From: Pseudomonadota bacterium
GTDB taxonomy: Bacteria; Pseudomonadota; Alphaproteobacteria; Acetobacterales; Acetobacteraceae
Direction: 5' to 3'
DNA length: 64,000 bases
NCBI GenBank assembly: GCA_021801255.1
Contig: JAJYYH010000025.1
Coordinates: 1-64,000 of the forward strand
Of the stretch, positions 58,463 through 64,000 are shown in pieces; positions within the stretch are counted from its first letter, which is position 1, and every line of letters begins with the position of its first letter. Position numbers and translations under genes: made by a program. Below the pieces are notes generated by a model that was given only the letters and a program-made list of their open reading frames with translations, was not told where the DNA came from and ran no database searches.

Positions 58463-59428
58463 GTGAGCGCTCTGCACTTCCTGCCGCCGCTTCTGCTACA
58501 GGGCGCGCAAATGGCGCTGGTGCTGCTCGCGGCACCCCTGCTCACCGGATGGGTGCGCAAGGTGAAGGCGCGGCTGTTGCGCCGGCGCGGCCCGCCCTTG
58601 CTGCAACCCTATCGCGATCTTTTGCGCCTTTTTGGCAAGGAAGCGGTGATCGCCGAGAACGCCTCGTGGCTGTTTCGCACCGCGCCCTATCTGATCTTCG
58701 CCTTCACCTGGGTGGCGGCGGCCCTGGTGCCGAGTTTCGCCACCGGGCTGATGTTTTCCTGGACCGGCGATCTCATCGCCATCATAGCCCTTCTGGGCGC
58801 GGCGCGCTTTCTGCTGGCGCTCGCCGGGCTCGATATCGGCACCGGCTTTGGCGGTATCGGCGCCTCGCGCGAGGTGATGATCGCCGCGCTCGCCGAGCCG
58901 GCGATGCTGATGATCGTCGTGACGCTGGCGTTGATCGCGGGCGCGACGCAGCTTTCCACCATCGCCACCTTTATGCTCTCGGGGGTGCAGGGATTACGGG
59001 TCTCGCTCGCCCTGGCGCTGGTCGCCTTCGTTATCGTGGCGCTGGCGGAGAACGCGCGCATTCCGGTCGATAATCCCGCGACCCATCTCGAACTGACCAT
59101 GGTGCATGAGGCGATGGTGCTGGAATATTCCGCGCGCCATCTCGCGATGATCGAACTCGCCGCGGCGCTCAAGCTGCTGCTCACCTGCTCGCTGCTGATC
59201 TGCATCTTTTTTCCCTTCGGCATGGCGAACGCCGGGGATGCCGCGCGCGGCTATGCCCTCGGGCTGCTCGCCTATGGCGGCAAGCTGGCGCTGGTCGGGG
59301 CAATCCTCGCCGTGTTCGAGACCGCGATCGCCAAAATGCGGGTGTTTCGTGTCCCTGGCCTGTTGGGTGCGGCGCTGATGTTGAGCCTGCTCGGGTTATT
59401 GCTGCTCTATATCTCGCGGGGCTTCTGA
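58463..59428 (+). CDS. hyfC: Hydrogenase-4-like NuoH-type subunit HyfC
   Basis: A protein of 321 residues, about eight transmembrane helices. The NuoH/HycD signature QPYRDLLRLFGKEAVI is near the N-terminus, and the quinone-module loop ENARIPVDNPATHLELTMVHEAMVLEYS carries conserved acidic residues. It forms the membrane anchor that contacts the peripheral Fe-S/large-subunit arm. Its stop overlaps the start of hyfE (TGATG). Confidence 0.93.
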   Translation: MSALHFLPPLLLQGAQMALVLLAAPLLTGWVRKVKARLLRRRGPPLLQPYRDLLRLFGKEAVIAENASWLFRTAPYLIFAFTWVAAALVPSFATGLMFSWTGDLIAIIALLGAARFLLALAGLDIGTGFGGIGASREVMIAALAEPAMLMIVVTLALIAGATQLSTIATFMLSGVQGLRVSLALALVAFVIVALAENARIPVDNPATHLELTMVHEAMVLEYSARHLAMIELAAALKLLLTCSLLICIFFPFGMANAGDAARGYALGLLAYGGKLALVGAILAVFETAIAKMRVFRVPGLLGAALMLSLLGLLLLYISRGF

Positions 59429-60090
59429 TGAACCCTCTCTCCTACGATGTCGCCAAGCTGCTGGCGGGGTTGCTGGTGCTGGCAAGCTTTCTCATGCTCT
59501 ATCAGGTTCGCCTTTCGGCGCTGCTCAACATGCTTGGCGTGCATGCCTTCATCCTGGCGCTGGCCGTCGCCTGGCAGGCGACGATCCAGCACGCGCCCGA
59601 GCTTTACATCACTGCGCTGATCACCCTGGTTTTCAAGGCGTTGCTGATCCCGGCGGCCCTGCAGCGCATCGTCACGCGTCTCGGCCTGCATCGCGAGATC
59701 GAGGCCATCACCGGGATCGGGTTGAGCATGCTGGCCGGCATCGCGCTCGTCGCGCTCTCGCTCGAGGTGATGCTGCCGGTGACCGCGCATATCGACCCGG
59801 TGACCCGCGAGGATATCGCCTTGGCCCTTTCCGTCGTGCTGATCGGCCTTTTGATGATGGTGACGCGGCGCAACGCGGTGAGCCAGGTGGCGGCGTTCCT
59901 GTCGCTGGAAAACGGCATCGATCTTGCCGCCGCGGGCGCCGAGGGCATGCCCCTGGTGGTCGAGATCAGCGTTGCCTTCTCGGCCCTGATGGCCTTCCTG
60001 GTCATCGGCATTTTTCTCTTTCGCATCCGCGAGCGGTTCGACACCGTCGATATCCGCGCGCTCGACGAGTTTCGTGGAGATCGCCGGTGA
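59428..60090 (+). CDS. hyfE: Hydrogenase-4-like membrane subunit HyfE
   Basis: A protein of 220 residues with six or seven helices, NuoK-like in its second half. Visible stretches: LLVLASFLMLYQVRLSALLNMLGVHAF, LALSVVLIGLLMMVTRRNAVSQV, and FLSLENGIDLAAAGAEGMPLVVEI, which is characteristic of HyfE. It is a short membrane component of the proton path. It overlaps hyfC at its start and hyfF at its end (GTGA), so the operon is tightly coupled. Confidence 0.9.
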   Translation: MNPLSYDVAKLLAGLLVLASFLMLYQVRLSALLNMLGVHAFILALAVAWQATIQHAPELYITALITLVFKALLIPAALQRIVTRLGLHREIEAITGIGLSMLAGIALVALSLEVMLPVTAHIDPVTREDIALALSVVLIGLLMMVTRRNAVSQVAAFLSLENGIDLAAAGAEGMPLVVEISVAFSALMAFLVIGIFLFRIRERFDTVDIRALDEFRGDRR

Positions 60091-61520
60091 TCGCGCTCTG
60101 GGGTGTGCTCGGCGCGCCGTTGCTGGGTGCGGCGGTGCTGGCGATGATCTCCGCCTATCGGCTCTCGGCGCGGCTCAACGTGGTGGTGAGCGGCGTCGCT
60201 TTCGCCGCGGCGCTTGAGCTTTTCGTCCGCCGGCCGGCGCCGGGCCTGTTCCTGATGGTCGATGATCTCAACGTGGTGTTCGTCGTGCTCTCCAGTTTCG
60301 TCGGCTTCACCACCAGCCTGTTCAGCGCGAGCTATATCAACCACGAGCTGGAAACCGGCCGCCTCACCCCGGCCTATCTGCGCTTCTATCACGCGATGTA
60401 CCAGGTGATGATGTTCGGCATGAACCTCGCCCTGGTGTCGAACAATATTGGCCTGATGTGGGTGGCGGTGGAGCTCGCCACGCTGGCCACCGTGATGATG
60501 GTCGGCGTCTATCGCACGCATGAGGCGCTGGAGGCGGCGTGGAAATATTTCATTCTCGCCAGCGTCGGCATTGCCCTCGCCCTCTTCGGCACCATCCTCG
60601 TCTATCTCGCCGCCCATCCGGTGATCGGTACCGGATTGCAGAGCATGGCCTGGACGGTGCTGCACGCGCATGCCAGCGGCTTCGATCCCGCGCTCCTCGA
60701 TATCGCTTTCGTTTTTCTCCTGCTCGGCTATGGGACAAAAATCGGCTTGGCGCCGATGCACGCCTGGCTGCCCGACGCCCACGCGGAAGGGCCGACGCCG
60801 ATCTCGGCGGTGCTGTCGGGGCTGTTGCTCAATGTCGCGCTCTATGCGCTGCTGCGCTTCAAGATGCTGCTCGCCGCCTGTCCCGGCGGCATCGCGCCCG
60901 GGCCACTTCTGGTAACGCTTGGCCTGATCTCTCTGCTTTTCGCGAGTGTCATGCTCTATCGACGCCGCGATATCAAGCGCATGTTCGCCTATTCCTCGAT
61001 CGAGCACATGGGCATCATCGTTTTCGCCTTCGGCATGGCCGGCCCGCTCGGTAATTTCGCCGGGCTGTTGCAGATGGCGATGCACAGCCTGACCAAATCG
61101 GCGATTTTTTTCACCGTCGGCCATGTCGCGCAGGTCAAGGGCACGCAGCGCCTGGCCGAGATGGGCGGCCTCACCGAGAGCCATCCCCTGCTCGGCTGGA
61201 GCCTGCTCGCCGGGGTCGCGGCGATCGTCGGGCTGCCGCCTTTTGGCATTTTTACCAGCGAGTTTTTGCTGCTGAGTTCGACCTTCGCGCGCGCACCGGC
61301 GCTTGCCGTGCTGCTCGGCGGCGGCCTGCTGCTGGCGCTCGGCGCGCTGCTATGGCGCGCCTCGGGGCTGGCGTTCGGTATGGTGCGCGGGCCGATCGGT
61401 CCGGTGCATGCCTCGTTCGTGCCGATCTTCGCCCATCTCGCGCTGGTGCTGGTCGCCGGGGTCTATCTGCCGGGGCCGATGGTGGCGTGGTTTCAGCATG
61501 TCGCGGGACTGCTCGGATGA
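60087..61520 (+). CDS. hyfF: Hydrogenase-4-like antiporter subunit HyfF
   Basis: A protein of 477 residues from GTG 60087. A second NuoL/M/N-type subunit: WVAVELATLATVMMVGVYRT with the glutamate and GYGTKIGLAPMHAWLPDAHAEGPTP. AVLSGLLLNVALYAL and YRRRDIKRMFAYSSIEHMG supply the key lysines. It pumps ions together with HyfB. It shares four bases with hyfG (ATGA). Confidence 0.93.
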   Translation: MIALWGVLGAPLLGAAVLAMISAYRLSARLNVVVSGVAFAAALELFVRRPAPGLFLMVDDLNVVFVVLSSFVGFTTSLFSASYINHELETGRLTPAYLRFYHAMYQVMMFGMNLALVSNNIGLMWVAVELATLATVMMVGVYRTHEALEAAWKYFILASVGIALALFGTILVYLAAHPVIGTGLQSMAWTVLHAHASGFDPALLDIAFVFLLLGYGTKIGLAPMHAWLPDAHAEGPTPISAVLSGLLLNVALYALLRFKMLLAACPGGIAPGPLLVTLGLISLLFASVMLYRRRDIKRMFAYSSIEHMGIIVFAFGMAGPLGNFAGLLQMAMHSLTKSAIFFTVGHVAQVKGTQRLAEMGGLTESHPLLGWSLLAGVAAIVGLPPFGIFTSEFLLLSSTFARAPALAVLLGGGLLLALGALLWRASGLAFGMVRGPIGPVHASFVPIFAHLALVLVAGVYLPGPMVAWFQHVAGLLG

Positions 61521-62893
61521 GTGCGTGGGAAGCGGCCGGGGCGCGGCTGGCGGCGGGTGAGGCGAGCCTCGTGAGCCTGTGGGCGGAGCCGGGTGCAGTG
61601 CATCTCGCGCTGTTCGAGAAGGGTGAACTTGGCCATCTCGCCCATGACTGCCCAACCGGGCGGTTTCCCTCGCTGGCGCGCGTGCATCCGCCGGCGCTCC
61701 GGCTTGAGCGCGCGGCGCAGGATCTTTGCGGCTTTATCGCCGAAGGCCTGCCCGACCCGCGCCCCTGGCTGATTCATGGCGCGGCCGCGACGCCCTATCG
61801 GTTTCTCCCCGTGGAGGGCGAGAACTTGCACGAGATTGCCGTCGGCCCGGTGCATGCCGGCATTATCGAGCCCGGGCATTTCCGCTTTACCTGCGATGGC
61901 GAGACGGTGGTGCGCGTCGAGGAGCGGCTGGGCTATGTGCATCGCGGGGTGGAAACGTTGATGGCGGGGGCGGCGCTGCCGCTGGCGGCGCAGCGCGCCG
62001 GGCGGATGAGCGGGGACAGCACGGTGGCCTACGCGCTCGCCTTCGCGCTGGCGGCGGAGCAAGCCAGTGGCACGGCCCCGCCGGCACGCGCCGTCTGGCT
62101 GCGCGCACTGATGGCGGAAATCGAGCGGCTGGCCAATCATCTCGGCGATGTCGGGGCGATCTGCAATGACGCCGCCTTCGCCCTCATGCACGCCCATTGC
62201 GCGATTTTGCGCGAGCGCGTGCTGCGCGCGAGCGCCGCCTGTTTCGGCCATCGGCTAATGATGGATGGCGTGGTGCCGGGCGGCGTGGCGCGCGATCTTT
62301 CGCCCGCGGGAGTGGCGCTGCTTGCCGGGCTGGCGCATGAGATCCGCGCCGCGTTCGCCCCGCTGGCGCGGCTCTATGACATGACCGCCTCGCTCCAGGA
62401 TCGCACCGTCGGCACCGGCATCCTGCACCCCGATCTCGCCCGCCAGTTCGCCGCCGGCGGCTATGTCGGGCGCGCCTCGGGGCGTGATTTCGACGCCCGC
62501 CGCACACCCGGCTATCCACCCTATGAGCAGCTTGCTTTTACCGTGCCGGTGCTGCGCGAGGGCGATGTCAATGCGCGCATCATGATCCGCATCCGCGAGA
62601 TCGGCGAAACCCTGGGGCTGATCGAGCAGATCCTGGCACGGCTTCCAGAAGGGCCGATCTGCGCCGCCTGGCGGCAGACGCGCGGCGAGGGGATGGCCCT
62701 GGTCGAGGGGTTTCGCGGCGATGTCTTCGTCTGGCTCCGGCTAGAGGGGGAAACGGTTGCGCGTTGCCATCTGCGCGATCCCTCCTGGTTCCAGTGGCCG
62801 CTGCTGGAAGCGGCGATCAAGGGCAACATCATCGCTGACTTTCCCCTCTGCAATAAATCCTTCAACTGCGCCTATGCCGGGCATGATCGGTAG
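61517..62893 (+). CDS. hyfG: Hydrogenase-4-like large subunit HyfG lacking Ni-Fe cysteines
   Basis: A protein of 458 residues: a NuoC-like N-terminal ~110 residues fused to a NuoD/hydrogenase-large-subunit domain. Where [NiFe] enzymes carry R-x-C-G-x-C, this one has R163-M-S165-G-D-S168, so both L1 cysteines are serines. The C-terminus ends CNKSFNCAYAGHDR, with cysteines five residues apart instead of the L2 CxxC. It therefore probably has no Ni-Fe centre and resembles the Ehr (energy-converting hydrogenase-related) class and complex I NuoD. Quinone or another acceptor may take the place of protons. Confidence 0.88.
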   Translation: MSAWEAAGARLAAGEASLVSLWAEPGAVHLALFEKGELGHLAHDCPTGRFPSLARVHPPALRLERAAQDLCGFIAEGLPDPRPWLIHGAAATPYRFLPVEGENLHEIAVGPVHAGIIEPGHFRFTCDGETVVRVEERLGYVHRGVETLMAGAALPLAAQRAGRMSGDSTVAYALAFALAAEQASGTAPPARAVWLRALMAEIERLANHLGDVGAICNDAAFALMHAHCAILRERVLRASAACFGHRLMMDGVVPGGVARDLSPAGVALLAGLAHEIRAAFAPLARLYDMTASLQDRTVGTGILHPDLARQFAAGGYVGRASGRDFDARRTPGYPPYEQLAFTVPVLREGDVNARIMIRIREIGETLGLIEQILARLPEGPICAAWRQTRGEGMALVEGFRGDVFVWLRLEGETVARCHLRDPSWFQWPLLEAAIKGNIIADFPLCNKSFNCAYAGHDR

Positions 62894-62902
62894 AGGTTCA
62901 CG

Positions 62903-63415
62903 ATGCGCAAGACGCTTTTGCAGGATTTGTTCGCCCGCTCCCTCACCGAGCCACTCACGCGCCCCGACTCCCAAGCGGTCGAACTCGCACGCGCACTCGA
63001 TGCCGCGGCGCAGCGCCAGCTTGGCCGCAGCCTCTCCATCCGGGCGCTCGATGCTGGCTCGTGCAATGGCTGCGAGCTGGAAATGCACGCCCTGAGCAAT
63101 GCATTCTACGATCTTGAGCGGTTTGGCCTGCGCTTCGTCGCCTCGCCCCGCCACGCCGATGTGCTGATGGTGACCGGGATCGTGACGCGGGCGATGCGGG
63201 TGGCGCTGGAACGCACCGATCAGGCGATACCGCGTCCCCGCTGGGTGGTCGCGGTCGGCGCCTGCGCCCGTGATGGCGGACTGTTCGCGGCGAGCCCGCA
63301 AGGAATGGGCGGAGTGGGTGCGGTGCTGCCGGTCGATCTCTATATCGCCGGCTGCCCGCCGAGCCCGGTCGATCTGCTGGCCGGGCTGCTCGCCTTGCTT
63401 CAACAGAAAACATAA
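62903..63415 (+). CDS. hyfI: NuoB/HyfI-type small Fe-S subunit
   Basis: A protein of 170 residues. The N2-type [4Fe-4S] ligands are complete: C54 and C57 in DAGSCNGCELEM, C121 in AVGACARDGG, and C151 in IAGCPPSPVDLLAGLL. It would pass electrons to the HyfG pocket. Nine bases separate it from hyfG. No HyfA/HyfH ferredoxin, formate dehydrogenase or hyp maturation gene follows; a terminator comes next. Confidence 0.92.
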   Translation: MRKTLLQDLFARSLTEPLTRPDSQAVELARALDAAAQRQLGRSLSIRALDAGSCNGCELEMHALSNAFYDLERFGLRFVASPRHADVLMVTGIVTRAMRVALERTDQAIPRPRWVVAVGACARDGGLFAASPQGMGGVGAVLPVDLYIAGCPPSPVDLLAGLLALLQQKT

Positions 63416-63447
63416 AAAAAGAGCCAGGGGCGCGGCCCTGGCCTTTT
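63412..63447. terminator. Bidirectional intrinsic terminator after hyfI
   Basis: GCCAGGG (63423-63429) pairs with CCCTGGC (63436-63442) and is followed by CTTTT on the plus strand. A run of seven As precedes it, giving a T tract for the minus strand. It lies between the convergent hyfI and yqgE genes. Confidence 0.8.
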
Positions 63448-63487
63448 CGATTTCGCGTGCCGCCGGCCAGCCAACCCGCCGGGCTTT

Positions 63488-64000
63488 CTACCCGTGACCG
63501 GCGTTATCGGAGAGCAGCAGCGGGTCGATGCGGAGCTTGGCCAACGCGCGACGCCATTTCGTCTCGTGATCGGCATCGAACACCAGCGCCTCGTCGGCCG
63601 GGGCGGAGAGCCAGGTGTTCTTCTGGAACTCGGCGTCAAGCTGCCCCGGCCCCCAGCCGACATAGCCCAGCGCGAGCAAGCCGCGGCGCGGCCCGGCGCC
63701 ATTGGCGATCGCCTTGAGGATGTCGAGGCTGGCGGTGAGCGCCAGACTGTCATCCACCCGCAGGCTGCCCTCATCGATCCAGTCGGCGGTATGCAGGACG
63801 AAGCCGCGGGCGTGGTCCACCGGGCCGCCGGCGCAGAGCCGGATGCGCCGCGCCGGCGGCAATGGCGCGATATCGAGCTGACGCAGCAGGTCCTCGAAAC
63901 TCGGCTGTTCGAGCGGTCGGTTGACCATGATGCCCATGGCGCCCTCGGGGGTGTGGGCGCAAAGATAGATCACGCCGCGCACGAAATGCGGGTCATCGAG
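63488..64000 (-). CDS. YqgE/AlgH family protein (5' partial)
   Basis: The frame is open to the right edge (LDDPHFVRGVIYLCAHTPEG), so the N-terminal part, normally starting about 20 residues earlier, is outside the window. The 170 visible residues include EGAMGIMVNRPLE, LCAGGPVDHARGFVLH, ILKAIANGAGPRRGLLALGYVGWGPGQLDAEFQKNTWL, the usual core of UPF0301/YqgE. The E. coli-type homologues affect alginate or other regulation, but no biochemical role is settled. Confidence 0.93.
   Translation of the reverse strand, partial: LDDPHFVRGVIYLCAHTPEGAMGIMVNRPLEQPSFEDLLRQLDIAPLPPARRIRLCAGGPVDHARGFVLHTADWIDEGSLRVDDSLALTASLDILKAIANGAGPRRGLLALGYVGWGPGQLDAEFQKNTWLSAPADEALVFDADHETKWRRALAKLRIDPLLLSDNAGHG

Noticed and set aside
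62849-62869. C-terminal C445 and C451 of HyfG as the L2 Ni-Fe ligands
   Set aside because: The spacing is C-x5-C instead of CxxC, and the NKSFN-containing context fits non-hydrogenase homologues.

Overview
The window is dense, high-GC bacterial chromosome with about 57 protein genes on both strands. I saw no rRNA, tRNA, CRISPR array, transposase or phage gene. It looks alphaproteobacterial, probably Rhodospirillales/Acetobacteraceae-like. The reasons are the TIGR02300 / aroA-cmk-rpsA / sppA / ihfB-lapA-trpF gene order, an alphaproteobacterial LexA box (GTTC-N7-GTTC), GC-rich intergenic hairpins and the abundance of acyl-CoA catabolism genes. The assignment rests on reading by eye, not on a database search.

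Layout. 1-3.9 kb: tail of a Liv-type ABC ATPase, a secreted beta-barrel-like protein, and a small operon (carboxymuconolactone decarboxylase-like protein, 3-hydroxyisobutyrate dehydrogenase-like protein, metallo-beta-lactamase-fold hydrolase). 4-9.2 kb: ClC channel, a TIGR04282/TIGR04283 glycosyltransferase pair, a radical SAM gene behind a LexA box, and asd. 9.2-17.7 kb: methyltransferase-glycosyltransferase fusion plus UDP-glucose dehydrogenase, two lipoproteins, a zinc-finger protein, polA and an FkbM methyltransferase. 17.9-26.4 kb: a co-directional minus-strand catabolic block. Read in transcription order it holds a MarR regulator, a 1156-residue Fe-S flavoprotein, an enamidase-like amidohydrolase, an ACAD11-like acyl-CoA dehydrogenase, an SDR and an ACAD10/11-type kinase. 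26.4-31 kb: a small ORF, eno, folK, an NYN protein, a family-5-like uracil-DNA glycosylase and a nitronate monooxygenase-like protein.

31.2-43.7 kb: livKHMGF followed by five genes in the order of the Rhodopseudomonas pimeloyl/dicarboxylate operon pimFABCD. This reads as an uptake-plus-beta-oxidation unit. 43.9-49.6 kb: mixed genes (HNH protein, an MfnD-like ATP-grasp enzyme, a secreted hypothetical protein, a dienelactone hydrolase, an O-methyltransferase, a lysozyme-like transglycosylase, TIGR02300). 49.7-56.1 kb: the housekeeping run aroA-cmk-rpsA-sppA-ihfB-lapA-trpF. 56.1-63.4 kb: an XRE regulator and a six-gene hydrogenase-4-like membrane complex (hyfB-C-E-F-G-I). Its large subunit has serines where the N-terminal Ni-Fe cysteines should be. 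The window ends inside a yqgE/algH gene.

Most notable observations: the hydrogenase-like complex without Ni-Fe ligands; the enamidase/giant flavoprotein/ACAD11-kinase block; a four-copy dispersed ~106-bp intergenic repeat family with nested dyads; the likely SOS-controlled radical SAM gene; and a LivF whose Walker A lysine is arginine.
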